Made by a program: the position numbers and the translations under genes. A stretch of 64,000 nt of DNA from Pseudomonas tolaasii NCPPB 2192 (lineage in GTDB: Bacteria; Pseudomonadota; Gammaproteobacteria; Pseudomonadales; Pseudomonadaceae). The stretch covers positions 2,914,001 to 2,978,000 of the forward strand of contig NZ_PHHD01000001.1 of assembly GCF_002813445.1 (NCBI RefSeq). The letters are read 5' to 3'. Shown one piece after another: positions 38,935-47,303 of the stretch. The notes beneath the pieces are model-generated. The model saw nothing but the letters and a program-made list of their open reading frames with translations. It was not told the origin of the DNA and searched no databases. Positions within the stretch are counted from its first letter, which is position 1. Every line of letters starts with the position of its first letter.

Positions 38935-39834
38935 TCATGACTGGCTGTACTCCGGCCGCTCGCCCAACCCTACCTTCAAAAAATCCACCAGCTTCCTGAC
39001 CTTCGGCGACAAATGCCGTTGCTGCGGATACAACGCCCACACCGCCGTATTCGGCGGCTGATGCGCCTCCAGCAGCGAAACCAGCACGCCACTGTGCAAA
39101 TGCTCCAGCACGTAGTAATCGGGCAACTGGCACAATCCAACCCCCTGTAACGCCGCATCCAGCACCGCCTGCCCACTGTTGCAGCGCCAGTTTCCCTGCA
39201 CGCGCTGGGAAAATTCGCGCCCGTCCTGGGCCAGTTGCCAGATATCCGAGCTGCCGATCAGGCAGTTATGCCGACTCAATTCCGACAAACTATGTGGCCG
39301 CCCGTACCGTTCAAGGTAGGACGGCGACGCGCACAGGTACATGCGCCGGGGCGCCAAGCGGCTGGCGACCATTCGTGAGTCTTGCAACCGCCCGAGGCGA
39401 ATCGCCAGGTCGAGGCCTTCATGCACCAGGTCCAGCTGGCGATTGGTCAGCTCGATATCCACCCGCAGCTGCGGGTACAGCCCCATGAATCGCGTGACCA
39501 GCGGCACGATAAAACGCTCGCCATAAGCCACCGCGCAGGTCATGCGCAACATGCCCTTGGGCTCGCTGGTGAGGTCGCCCACTGCGCGCAGCGCTTCTTC
39601 GCGACCGTCCTGCAGGCGTTGGCAGTGCTGCAAAAACGTCTGGCCGGCTTCGGTCAGGGTCACTTTACGGGTGCTGCGATACAGCAGCCGCGTTTGCAAC
39701 CGTTCCTCAAGGCGCGCCACTTGCCGGCTGATGTGGGAAGACGACACCCCCAGTCGCTCGGCCGCTGCAGTGAACTGGCTGCATTCGGCAACCGCCACAA
39801 ACTCGTCGATGCCTTCCCAGCGGTTTTCCAGCAT
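38935..39834 (-). CDS. LysR-type regulator, probable activator of frmA-fghA
   Basis: LysR-family regulator of 299 residues: an amino-terminal winged helix-turn-helix (FTAAAERLGVSSSHISRQVARLEERLQTRLL at about 21-51, quoted in parts: FTAAAERLGVSS and HISRQVARLEE) and an effector domain starting near KGMLRMTCAVAYGERF. It is divergent from frmA, and a T-rich dyad ATTAT-N12-ATAAT lies in the shared 108-base gap. In P. aeruginosa the LysR gene at this position is GfnR, which activates glutathione-dependent formaldehyde oxidation; the same role is inferred here. No fusion or truncation is seen. Confidence 0.85.
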   Translation of the reverse strand: MLENRWEGIDEFVAVAECSQFTAAAERLGVSSSHISRQVARLEERLQTRLLYRSTRKVTLTEAGQTFLQHCQRLQDGREEALRAVGDLTSEPKGMLRMTCAVAYGERFIVPLVTRFMGLYPQLRVDIELTNRQLDLVHEGLDLAIRLGRLQDSRMVASRLAPRRMYLCASPSYLERYGRPHSLSELSRHNCLIGSSDIWQLAQDGREFSQRVQGNWRCNSGQAVLDAALQGVGLCQLPDYYVLEHLHSGVLVSLLEAHQPPNTAVWALYPQQRHLSPKVRKLVDFLKVGLGERPEYSQS

Positions 39835-39838
39835 GATG

Positions 39839-39860
39839 ATTATCCCTGTACAGCAATAAT
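39839..39860. promoter_or_regulatory. Candidate LysR operator in the frmA divergent promoter region
   Basis: ATTAT (39839-39843) and ATAAT (39856-39860) form an interrupted dyad separated by 12 bases, with T and A at the outer positions expected for a LysR box. It lies next to the regulator's own start and about 85 bases upstream of frmA, fitting autoregulation plus activation. Confidence 0.45.
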
Positions 39861-39942
39861 GTTTTGCTTTTGTCCGGATTATTCATCAACAAGCCATGTT
39901 TTACACTCCCGGCTTCAGTTTTTAACCCATGGAGAAATCCGG

Positions 39943-41055
39943 ATGATCAAGTCCCGTGCCGCCGTAGCCTTCGAAGCCAAGAAGCCCCTTGAGATCGTGG
40001 AAGTGGATGTGGCCATGCCCAAGGCGGGCGAAGTGTTGCTGCGGGTGGTCGCATCCGGCGTGTGCCATACCGACACCTACACCCTGTCTGGCGCCGATCC
40101 GGAAGGCATTTTTCCGTCGATCCTCGGCCACGAAGGCGGTGCGGTGGTTGAAGCGATCGGCGAAGGCGTGACCTCGGTGGCGGTGGGCGACCACGTGATC
40201 CCGCTGTACACCCCGGAATGTGGCAAGTGCAAATTCTGTCTGTCGGGCAAGACCAACCTGTGTCAGGCCATCCGTTCGACCCAGGGCAAAGGCCTGATGC
40301 CCGACGGCACCACGCGCTTTTCCTACAATGGCCAGCCGATTTTCCACTACATGGGCACCTCGACTTTCTCCGAGTACACCGTGTTGCCGGAAATTTCCGT
40401 AGCCAAGATCCCCAAAGAAGCGCCGCTGGAAAAAGTCTGCCTGCTGGGTTGCGGCGTCACCACCGGCATCGGCGCGGTGATCAACACCGCCAAGGTCAAG
40501 CCGGGTGATACCGTGGCCATCTTCGGCCTGGGCGGCATTGGCCTGTCGGCGGTGATCGGCGCGGTGAAAGCCAAGGCCGGTCGCATCATTGCCATCGACA
40601 TCAACCCGGCCAAGTTCGAAATCGCCAGGCAACTGGGCGCCACCGACTGCATCAACCCGAAAGACTACGATCGCCCGATCCAGGACGTGATCGTCGACCT
40701 CACCGACGGCGGTGTGGATTTCTCCTTCGAGTGCATCGGCAACGTGCAACTGATGCGCGCCGCCCTTGAGTGCTGCCACAAAGGCTGGGGCGAGTCGGTG
40801 ATCATCGGCGTGGCCGGTGCCGGCCAGGAAATCGCCACCCGCCCATTCCAGCTGGTGACCGGCCGCGTCTGGCGGGGTTCGGCGTTCGGTGGCGTGCGCG
40901 GTCGCAGCGAATTGCCAAGCTACGTGGAAATGGCCCAGACCGGCGAAATCCCGCTGGATACGTTCATCACCCATACCATGGGCCTGGAAGACATCAACAA
41001 AGCGTTTGACCTGATGCATGAAGGCAAGAGCATTCGTACCGTCATCCACTTCTGA
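39943..41055 (+). CDS. frmA: S-(hydroxymethyl)glutathione dehydrogenase (class III alcohol dehydrogenase)
   Basis: Oxidises the spontaneous formaldehyde-glutathione adduct with NAD to S-formylglutathione; also a nitrosoglutathione reductase. From ATG 39943 (GGAGAAATCCGG upstream) the product is 370 residues. Catalytic zinc ligands are C41 (SGVCHTDTY) with H63/E64 (LGHEGG) and a cysteine in LLGCGVTTG. The structural zinc is held by C93, C96, C99 and C107 in CGKCKFC and TNLC. The NAD loop is FGLGGIGLS. It is followed after eight bases by fghA. Called adhC in P. aeruginosa. Confidence 0.96.
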   Translation: MIKSRAAVAFEAKKPLEIVEVDVAMPKAGEVLLRVVASGVCHTDTYTLSGADPEGIFPSILGHEGGAVVEAIGEGVTSVAVGDHVIPLYTPECGKCKFCLSGKTNLCQAIRSTQGKGLMPDGTTRFSYNGQPIFHYMGTSTFSEYTVLPEISVAKIPKEAPLEKVCLLGCGVTTGIGAVINTAKVKPGDTVAIFGLGGIGLSAVIGAVKAKAGRIIAIDINPAKFEIARQLGATDCINPKDYDRPIQDVIVDLTDGGVDFSFECIGNVQLMRAALECCHKGWGESVIIGVAGAGQEIATRPFQLVTGRVWRGSAFGGVRGRSELPSYVEMAQTGEIPLDTFITHTMGLEDINKAFDLMHEGKSIRTVIHF

Positions 41056-41063
41056 GGTCCGCC

Positions 41064-41909
41064 ATGAGTCTGGAAAACCTGTCATGCCAGAAGAGCTTCG
41101 GCGGCTGGCATAAACGCTACAAGCATCATTCCGAGGTGCTGGGCTGCGACATGACCTTCGCCGTCTACCTGCCGCCGCAAGCGGAACAGGGCGGCAAGTT
41201 GCCGGTGCTGTACTGGCTGTCGGGCCTGACCTGCACCGACGAGAACTTCATGCAGAAGGCCGGCGCCCAGCGCATGGCTGCCGAGCTGGGGTTGATTATC
41301 GTGGCGCCGGACACCAGCCCCCGCGGACCGGGTGTGCCGGGCGACCCGGACAACGCGTGGGATTTCGGCCTGGGTGCCGGTTTCTATCTGAATGCCACGC
41401 AGGAACCGTGGGCCAAGCACTATCGGATGCATGACTACGTGGTGCAGGAATTGCCCGCGTTGGTTGAAGCGCATTTCCCGGCGTCCGATAAACGCGGCAT
41501 CAGCGGGCACTCCATGGGCGGCCACGGCGCGTTGGTGTGCGCCCTGCGCAACCCGGGGCGTTACCTGTCGGTGTCGGCGTTTTCGCCAATCAACAATCCG
41601 ATGGATTGCCCGTGGGGCCAGAAAGCTTTCTCCCGTTACCTGGGCGAAGAACGTTCGAAATGGCGCGAATGGGATGCCTGCGTGCTGATCAGCGAAGCGT
41701 CGGAAAAGCTGCCGTTGCTGGTGGATCAGGGGGACCGCGACGATTTCCTGGCAGTGCAACTCAAGCCTGAAGCCCTGCAACAAGCGGCCAAGGCGGCGGG
41801 CCATCCGCTGGAAATGCGCCTGCAGCCGGGCTATGACCACAGCTACTTCTTTATCGCCAGCTTCATCGAAGACCATTTGCGACACCATGGTCGTGCTTTG
41901 CTCGGTTAA
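41064..41909 (+). CDS. fghA: S-formylglutathione hydrolase
   Basis: Esterase-D-family alpha/beta hydrolase that releases formate and glutathione, completing formaldehyde detoxification begun by FrmA. The 281-residue product has nucleophile S150 in SGHSMGGHGALV, the acid in LVDQGDRDDFL and the histidine in GYDHSYFF, with the family start LSCQKSFGGWHKRYKH. It forms a two-gene operon with frmA and ends just before a terminator. Confidence 0.96.
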   Translation: MSLENLSCQKSFGGWHKRYKHHSEVLGCDMTFAVYLPPQAEQGGKLPVLYWLSGLTCTDENFMQKAGAQRMAAELGLIIVAPDTSPRGPGVPGDPDNAWDFGLGAGFYLNATQEPWAKHYRMHDYVVQELPALVEAHFPASDKRGISGHSMGGHGALVCALRNPGRYLSVSAFSPINNPMDCPWGQKAFSRYLGEERSKWREWDACVLISEASEKLPLLVDQGDRDDFLAVQLKPEALQQAAKAAGHPLEMRLQPGYDHSYFFIASFIEDHLRHHGRALLG

Positions 41910-41926
41910 TGTGAGGCAAAAGTAGG

Positions 41927-41932
41927 TAGAAT
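41927..41932 (+). promoter_or_regulatory. Candidate -10 element for ispF
   Basis: TAGAAT lies 32 bases before the ispF ATG with no good -35 at 16-18 bases. If used, transcription would start around 41938-41940, inside the left arm of the terminator that follows. Confidence 0.3.
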
Positions 41933-41933
41933 C

Positions 41934-41963
41934 ACGCCCTGAATTAAATCGGGGCGTTTTTTT
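41934..41963 (+). terminator. Intrinsic terminator ending at the ispF start codon
   Basis: ACGCCC (41934-41939) pairs with GGGCGT (41952-41957), closed by a ten-base AT-rich loop plus a possible T-G pair, and is followed by a T run ending at 41963. The ispF ATG is 41964. The only visible Shine-Dalgarno-like sequence for ispF (GGGG, 41951-41954) is inside the right arm. It should end the frmA-fghA transcript. Confidence 0.85.
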
Positions 41964-42437
41964 ATGCGTATTGGCCACGGCTACGATGTGCACCGTTTCG
42001 CCGAAGGCGACTTCATCACCCTGGGCGGCGTGCGTATCGCGCACCACCACGGGTTGCTGGCTCATTCCGACGGCGATGTTGTGTTGCATGCGTTGAGCGA
42101 TGCCTTGCTCGGCGCGGCCGCGCTGGGCGATATCGGCAAACATTTTCCGGACACCGATCCCACCTTCAGGGGCGCGGACAGCCGTGTCCTGCTGCGCCAT
42201 GTGGTCGGTCTGATCCACGCCAAGGGCTGGAAAGTCGGCAACGTCGATAACACCATCGTCGCCCAGGCGCCGAAAATGGCGCCGCATATCGAATCGATGC
42301 GCGCACTGATTGCCGCCGACCTGCAAATTGAACTGGATCAAGTCAACGTGAAAGCCACCACCACCGAAAAGCTCGGGTTTACCGGTCGTGAAGAGGGCAT
42401 CGCGGTGCACTCCGTTGCCTTGTTGCTGCGCGCATGA
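41964..42437 (+). CDS. ispF: 2-C-methyl-D-erythritol 2,4-cyclodiphosphate synthase
   Basis: Zinc-dependent cyclase of the MEP pathway. The 157-residue product has metal ligands D8 and H10 in GYDVHRF and a further histidine in SDGDVVLHALSDALLGAA. The carboxy end includes the conserved KATTTEKLGFTGREEGI. Translation must start immediately after the T run of a terminator, which is unusual (see findings). Its stop overlaps the truD ATG. Confidence 0.96.
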   Translation: MRIGHGYDVHRFAEGDFITLGGVRIAHHHGLLAHSDGDVVLHALSDALLGAAALGDIGKHFPDTDPTFRGADSRVLLRHVVGLIHAKGWKVGNVDNTIVAQAPKMAPHIESMRALIAADLQIELDQVNVKATTTEKLGFTGREEGIAVHSVALLLRA

Positions 42438-43492
42438 ATGATCTGGAATTGCTGGGCCCGCGGGCCTATGGCGAAGCGCTGGGCAGCGCGGTCCTGAAAG
42501 CGACGGCTGAAGATTTTCAAGTCGATGAAGTCCTCGACATCCCGCTGACCGGCGACGGCGAACACCTGTGGCTGTGGGTGGAAAAACGCGGCTTGAACAC
42601 CGAAGAAGCGGCACGGCGCATTGCCAAGGCGGCGGGTGTGCCTTTGCGCACCGTCAGCTACGCCGGGCTCAAGGATCGCCAGGCGTTGACCCGCCAGTGG
42701 TTCAGCGTGCAGCTGCCGGGCAAGGCTGACCCGGACATGAGTGGCGCGGAAAACGACACCCTCAAGATCCTCAAAATAGCCCGCCACAAACGCAAGCTGC
42801 AACGCGGCGCCCATTCGGCCAACGGCTTCACCTTGCGCCTGACCCAGTTTGCCGGTGATGCCGCCGCCATTGACGCGCGGCTGCAACTGATTGCCAAACA
42901 CGGCATTCCCAATTATTTCGGTGCCCAGCGTTTCGGGCACAACGGCGGCAACGTTGTGGACGCCCGCGAGTGGGCCGCGCGCAAGGCCTTGCCGGAGCAG
43001 CGCAATGTGCGCTCGCGGCTGCTCTCCACCGCGCGCAGTTTTTTGTTCAATAAAGTGTTGGCGGCACGCGTCGCTGACGGCTCCTGGCAGCGGGCCCAGG
43101 TCGGCGATTTGCTGGCGTTTACCGACAGTCGCAGTTTTTTTCCGGCGGGAGAGGCTGAATGCAGCGACCCGCGCCTGGCCATTCTCGACCTGCACCCCAC
43201 CGGGCCGCAGTGGGGCGAGGGTGGTTCGCCGGCGTCCGGCGCGCCCCATGAACTTGAGCAAAAGGTCGCTGCCGGTGAGGCCGACCTGCGCGATTGGCTG
43301 GTGAATGCGGGCATGAGCCAGGAGCGTCGCATTCTGCGACTGCCCATTGGCGGGTTGACGTGGCATTATCCCGGGCCTGACATTCTGCAATTGGAATTCG
43401 TCCTGCCGGCCGGATGCTTCGCCACTGTCTTGGTGCGCGAGCTTGTTGATCTGGTGCCGGTGGGGCAGACGGACAGCCCATGCGTATTCTGA
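42434..43492 (+). CDS. truD: tRNA pseudouridine(13) synthase
   Basis: Makes pseudouridine at position 13 of tRNA-Glu. The 352-residue product has the catalytic aspartate D81 in YAGLKDRQALTRQWFSV and the family motif IPNYFGAQRFGHNGGN, with the TRUD insertion domain in between. It overlaps ispF by four bases and surE by 13 bases, giving tight coupling in the ispF-truD-surE-pcm set. Confidence 0.96.
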   Translation: MNDLELLGPRAYGEALGSAVLKATAEDFQVDEVLDIPLTGDGEHLWLWVEKRGLNTEEAARRIAKAAGVPLRTVSYAGLKDRQALTRQWFSVQLPGKADPDMSGAENDTLKILKIARHKRKLQRGAHSANGFTLRLTQFAGDAAAIDARLQLIAKHGIPNYFGAQRFGHNGGNVVDAREWAARKALPEQRNVRSRLLSTARSFLFNKVLAARVADGSWQRAQVGDLLAFTDSRSFFPAGEAECSDPRLAILDLHPTGPQWGEGGSPASGAPHELEQKVAAGEADLRDWLVNAGMSQERRILRLPIGGLTWHYPGPDILQLEFVLPAGCFATVLVRELVDLVPVGQTDSPCVF

Positions 43493-44229
43493 TATCAAAC
43501 GATGACGGTGCCACCGCACCCGGTCTTGCCGCGCTCTATGGCGCGCTGGAAGATTATGCCGAGTGCGTGGTGGTCGCCCCGGACCAGGACAAGAGCGGCG
43601 CCAGCAGTTCGCTGACGCTCGACCGTCCGCTGCACCCGCAGGTCCTGGCCAATGGCTTTATCAGCGTGAACGGTACCCCTACCGACTGCGTGCACCTGGC
43701 GATCAACAGCCTGTTGGATCAGGAGCCGGACATCGTGGTGTCGGGCATCAACCTCGGCGCCAACCTGGGCGATGACGTGCTGTACTCCGGTACTGTGGCG
43801 GCAGCCCTGGAAGGGCGCTTTCTGGGGCGGACCTCGTTCGCGTTTTCCTTCGCCTCGCGGCAACTGGATAACCTGGCGACGGCGGCCTACTTCGCGCGCA
43901 AGCTGGTGCAAGCGCATGGTTCCCTGCAGTTGCCGCCGCGCACAGTGCTCAACGTCAATATTCCCAACCTGCCCCTCGACCATATTCGCGGCATCCAGCT
44001 GACGCGCCTGGGCCATCGCGCCCGTGCAGCGGCGCCGTTGAAGGTGGTCGATCCGCGCGGCAAGGAAGGCTATTGGATCGCGGCAGCGGGCGACGCCGAA
44101 GACGGTGGCCCCGGCACAGACTTTCATGCGGTGATGCAAGGTTATGTTTCGATTACCCCGTTGCAACTTGATCGCACCTTCAGTGATGCCTTCAGTAGCC
44201 TTGATGGCTGGCTTGAGGGGTTGCGTTGA
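43480..44229 (+). CDS. surE: 5'/3'-nucleotidase SurE
   Basis: Metal-dependent nucleoside monophosphate and short polyphosphate phosphatase linked to stationary-phase survival. The 249-residue product begins with the metal-binding MRILISNDDGATAPG and has the family motifs VNGTPTDCV and SGINLGANLGDDVLYSGTV. The start lies inside truD; its stop (TGA) shares a base with the pcm ATG. Confidence 0.97.
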   Translation: MRILISNDDGATAPGLAALYGALEDYAECVVVAPDQDKSGASSSLTLDRPLHPQVLANGFISVNGTPTDCVHLAINSLLDQEPDIVVSGINLGANLGDDVLYSGTVAAALEGRFLGRTSFAFSFASRQLDNLATAAYFARKLVQAHGSLQLPPRTVLNVNIPNLPLDHIRGIQLTRLGHRARAAAPLKVVDPRGKEGYWIAAAGDAEDGGPGTDFHAVMQGYVSITPLQLDRTFSDAFSSLDGWLEGLR

Positions 44230-44906
44230 TGGCGCGTGAACAAGACGAAATGCTGCGCCGTGGCATCGGTATGACCTCCCAGCGTACCCGCGAGCGTTTG
44301 ATCCAGCGTCTGTATGAAGAAGGCCTGTCCAACGCGCAGGTGCTGGAGGTCATCCGCCGTACGCCGCGCCACCTGTTCGTGGATGAAGCGCTGGCGCACC
44401 GTGCCTATGAAGACACCGCGCTGCCGATCGGCCACAACCAGACCATCTCCCAGCCTTATATGGTCGCGCGCATGAGCGAGCTGCTGCTGGCGGCGGGCCC
44501 GCTGGACAAGGTGCTGGAGATCGGCACCGGCTCCGGTTACCAGACCGCCGTGCTGTCGCAACTGGTGGAGCGGGTGTTCTCGGTTGAGCGCATCAAGGTC
44601 CTGCAGGACCGCGCCAAGGAGCGTCTGGTCGAGTTGAACCTGCGTAACGTGGTGTTTCGTTGGGGCGATGGCTGGGAAGGCTGGCCGGCGCTGGCGCCCT
44701 ATAACGGTATTATCGTGACTGCCGTGGCGACCGACGTACCCCAGGCGTTGCTGGACCAACTGGCCCCTGGCGGGCGGTTGGTGATCCCGGTGGGCTCCGG
44801 CGAAGTGCAACAATTGATGCTCATTATTCGTGAGGAAGAAGGCTTTTCACGCCATCTGTTGGGCGCCGTGCGTTTTGTGCCGTTGCTCAATGGGCCATTG
44901 GCCTGA
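44229..44906 (+). CDS. pcm: Protein-L-isoaspartate O-methyltransferase
   Basis: AdoMet-dependent repair of isoaspartyl residues in aged proteins. Family motifs include LPIGHNQTISQPYMVARM and the AdoMet loop VLEIGTGSGYQT. The ATG at 44229 overlaps the surE stop and gives 225 residues; an internal ATG at 44271 (MTSQRTRERLIQRLYEEG) would give 211 residues and matches the start used for P. aeruginosa. The choice between them is open. It forms the conserved surE-pcm-nlpD-rpoS stress group. Confidence 0.95.
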   Translation: MAREQDEMLRRGIGMTSQRTRERLIQRLYEEGLSNAQVLEVIRRTPRHLFVDEALAHRAYEDTALPIGHNQTISQPYMVARMSELLLAAGPLDKVLEIGTGSGYQTAVLSQLVERVFSVERIKVLQDRAKERLVELNLRNVVFRWGDGWEGWPALAPYNGIIVTAVATDVPQALLDQLAPGGRLVIPVGSGEVQQLMLIIREEEGFSRHLLGAVRFVPLLNGPLA

Positions 44907-45115
44907 TCATTTATTCGCAGGCAGTGAATTCTGTTGGCGGGGATGTGTCTTACGGCGGGGTCAGTTGAGTCAACATGATCGGCATTCGGTTTTAAACACG
45001 ATGAATTTTTCGTTTCAGCCGTGTGCCGGTAAAAAGCCAATGCCCAGTTATACTTGCGACATATTTCAAGCCTGATACAGGCATTCATGTTCAGCCACCA
45101 CAAAGGGAGCGGCGG

Positions 45116-45958
45116 GTGAGTCTCACAGGTCTTGCGCAGCGTATGAGTAAAACAAGTTTTCAGCGACTGGTGCTTGGCCTTGTCTTGAGTTCCGTATTGG
45201 TGGGTTGCTCCAGCTCGCCGTCCAGTGGCGCCAGGGTTGTCGACCGCAGTAACGCCCGCGCCGTCCCGCAAAAGCCGACGGTCACAACAGGCCAATACGT
45301 CGTGCGCAAGGGCGACACAATGTTCTCGATCGCCTTCCGTTACGGTTGGGATTACAAGGCGCTCGCAGCTCGTAACAATATTCCTGTGCCATATACGATA
45401 CATCCGGGGCAGACCATCCGTTTCGACGGGCGCACGGGTTCCGCGCCCGCAACCGTCGTGACAACGACCGGATCTTCGCCGTCGTCTTCGAGCAAAACCA
45501 CCATCATCACCCGGCCTGCAGGCACCGCCACGCCTGCGGTTGCGAGCAAACCGGCACCCGCGCCGCTACCGCCTGCAGGGCCCGCTCCGACCGGTTGGGG
45601 GTGGCCATCCAACGGCGTGCTGATTGGAAAATTCTCTTCAAACGGTAGTTTGAATAAAGGCATTGATATCGCCGGAGATTTGGGACAGCCTGTTTTAGCT
45701 GCGTCTGATGGGACAGTGGTTTACGCCGGGAGTGGTTTGCGGGGCTACGGCGAGCTGGTCATCATCAAACACAGCGATACCTACGTCAGTGCTTACGGCC
45801 ACAACCGTAGGCTGTTGGTTCGGGAGGGGCAGCAGGTCAAAGTCGGACAGACAATTGCCGAAATGGGGTCAACGGGTACAGACCGGGTGAAACTGCACTT
45901 TGAGATTCGCCGTCAAGGGAAGCCTGTAGATCCGCTGCAATTCCTGCCCCGTCGTTGA
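45116..45958 (+). CDS. nlpD: Lipoprotein NlpD, degenerate LytM-domain amidase activator
   Basis: Outer-membrane lipoprotein that activates a cell-wall amidase during daughter-cell separation. The GTG start at 45116 follows GGGAG and gives 280 residues with a signal ending in the lipobox LVGC. Then come a LysM domain (QYVVRKGDTMFSIAFRYGWD), a Ser/Pro/Ala-rich linker and a carboxy-terminal M23/LytM domain. Catalytic positions are lost: NKGID replaces the usual HxGxD and KLHFEI replaces HLHFE, as in non-enzymatic NlpD. In pseudomonads the main rpoS promoter usually lies within nlpD. Confidence 0.94.
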   Translation: MSLTGLAQRMSKTSFQRLVLGLVLSSVLVGCSSSPSSGARVVDRSNARAVPQKPTVTTGQYVVRKGDTMFSIAFRYGWDYKALAARNNIPVPYTIHPGQTIRFDGRTGSAPATVVTTTGSSPSSSSKTTIITRPAGTATPAVASKPAPAPLPPAGPAPTGWGWPSNGVLIGKFSSNGSLNKGIDIAGDLGQPVLAASDGTVVYAGSGLRGYGELVIIKHSDTYVSAYGHNRRLLVREGQQVKVGQTIAEMGSTGTDRVKLHFEIRRQGKPVDPLQFLPRR

Positions 45959-46063
45959 TGTGTTGCCAGCCTGTTCCCTCACGTAGAAGGAACAGGCTCC
46001 AGCGTTGCCAAGGATAAAGGCGTCGCTTGAGCTTGAGGTCGAACTCACCAAAGGACTATAACA

Positions 46064-47074
46064 ATGGCTCTCAGTAAAGAAGCGCCGGAGTTTGACATCG
46101 ACGATGAGGTTCTCCTTGAAATGGAGATTCTCACCGAAAAGGAATCGATGTCGAATGATGAAGGGTCTGCTACACCTTCAGTTCGCACCAAATCCAAGAA
46201 CTCCACCGCGTTAAAGCAACACAAGTACATTGACTACACCCGGGCGCTCGACGCGACCCAGCTGTACCTCAATGAAATCGGCTTTTCCCCTCTGCTTACC
46301 CCCGAAGAAGAAGTCCACTTTGCGCGCTTGTCGCAAAAGGGCGATCCGGCCGGGCGCAAGCGCATGATTGAAAGCAACCTGCGCCTGGTGGTCAAAATCG
46401 CCCGACGCTACGTCAATCGTGGCTTGTCTCTGTTGGACCTGATCGAGGAGGGCAACCTGGGCTTGATCCGGGCGGTAGAGAAGTTCGACCCTGAGCGGGG
46501 CTTCCGCTTTTCCACGTATGCGACCTGGTGGATTCGCCAGACCATCGAACGGGCGATCATGAATCAGACCCGCACGATCCGGTTGCCGATCCATGTGGTC
46601 AAGGAGCTTAACGTCTACCTGCGGGCAGCGCGTGAGCTTACCCAAAAACTCGATCATGAACCTTCGCCTGAAGAAATCGCCAACCTGCTGGAAAAACCGG
46701 TAGGGGAGGTCAAGCGCATGCTTGGCCTGAACGAGCGTGTGTCTTCGGTCGATGTCTCGCTGGGTCCGGATTCGGATAAAACCCTGCTGGACACCCTGAC
46801 GGATGATCGTCCTACAGACCCTTGCGAGCTGTTGCAGGACGATGATCTTTCCCAAAGCATTGACCAGTGGCTCTCCGAGCTCACGGACAAGCAGCGTGAA
46901 GTGGTGATTCGCCGCTTCGGCCTGCGCGGCCATGAGAGCAGTACCCTGGAGGATGTAGGCCTGGAAATCGGCCTGACCCGCGAGCGGGTGCGGCAGATCC
47001 AGGTCGAGGGCCTCAAGCGTTTGCGGGAGATCCTTGAGAAGAATGGCTTGTCGAGTGAGTCGTTGTTTCAATAG
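46064..47074 (+). CDS. rpoS: RNA polymerase sigma factor RpoS
   Basis: Stationary-phase and general stress sigma factor. The 336-residue product has region 1.2 (DATQLYLNEIGFSPLLTPEEE), region 2 (RKRMIESNLRLVVKIARRY, and FRFSTYATWWIRQTIERA for -10 recognition), region 3 and region 4 (GLTRERVRQIQVEGLKRLRE). AAAGGA precedes the ATG. It is followed by a terminator and a REP-like repeat. No small RNA gene is evident between it and the cold-shock gene. Confidence 0.98.
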   Translation: MALSKEAPEFDIDDEVLLEMEILTEKESMSNDEGSATPSVRTKSKNSTALKQHKYIDYTRALDATQLYLNEIGFSPLLTPEEEVHFARLSQKGDPAGRKRMIESNLRLVVKIARRYVNRGLSLLDLIEEGNLGLIRAVEKFDPERGFRFSTYATWWIRQTIERAIMNQTRTIRLPIHVVKELNVYLRAARELTQKLDHEPSPEEIANLLEKPVGEVKRMLGLNERVSSVDVSLGPDSDKTLLDTLTDDRPTDPCELLQDDDLSQSIDQWLSELTDKQREVVIRRFGLRGHESSTLEDVGLEIGLTRERVRQIQVEGLKRLREILEKNGLSSESLFQ

Positions 47075-47093
47075 CGACGCGTAAGCAGGCATG

Positions 47094-47129
47094 AAAACGC
47101 CCGGTGCATGAAGATGCACCGGGCGTTTT
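47094..47129 (+). terminator. rpoS terminator
   Basis: AAAACGCCCGGTGCAT (47094-47109) and ATGCACCGGGCGTTTT (47114-47129) form a perfect 16-base inverted repeat with a GAAG loop, 19 bases after the rpoS stop. Confidence 0.95.
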
Positions 47130-47139
47130 GCTGTTCGCT

Positions 47140-47247
47140 GATCGTTCCCACGCTCTGCGTGGGAATGCCTCTTGTGACGCTCTGCGTCACGCGTTGGGAC
47201 GCAGAGCGTCCCTGGCTGCATTCCCCACGCAGAGCGTGGGAACGATC
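47140..47247. repeat. Second-family palindromic repeat (copy 1)
   Basis: Outer arms GATCGTTCCCACGCTCTGC and GCAGAGCGTGGGAACGATC enclose an inner pair GACGCTCTGCGTC / GACGCAGAGCGTC. Each arm is itself a mini-hairpin around TCT (CCCACGC-TCT-GCGTGGG). The same nested design recurs at 61759-61871. Unrelated in sequence to the GTGGGAGCTGGC REP family. Confidence 0.9.
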
Positions 47248-47252
47248 GGCAT

Positions 47253-47285
47253 AAAAAAACCCCGCTTTTAAGGGCGGGGTTTTTT
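47253..47285. terminator. Bidirectional terminator downstream of the cold-shock gene
   Basis: AAAAAAACCCCGC and GCGGGGTTTTTT surround an eight-base loop. A/T runs on both sides allow termination on either strand. It lies 18 bases past the cold-shock stop (minus strand) and also protects against read-through from rpoS. Confidence 0.9.
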
Positions 47286-47303
47286 CGACTAAGTCAGTAC
47301 AAG

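Noticed and set aside
44229..44270. Treating the first 14 codons of pcm as definitely coding
   Set aside because: Both 44229 and 44271 are plausible starts; the upstream one is listed because of the overlap with surE, but the downstream one matches homologues.
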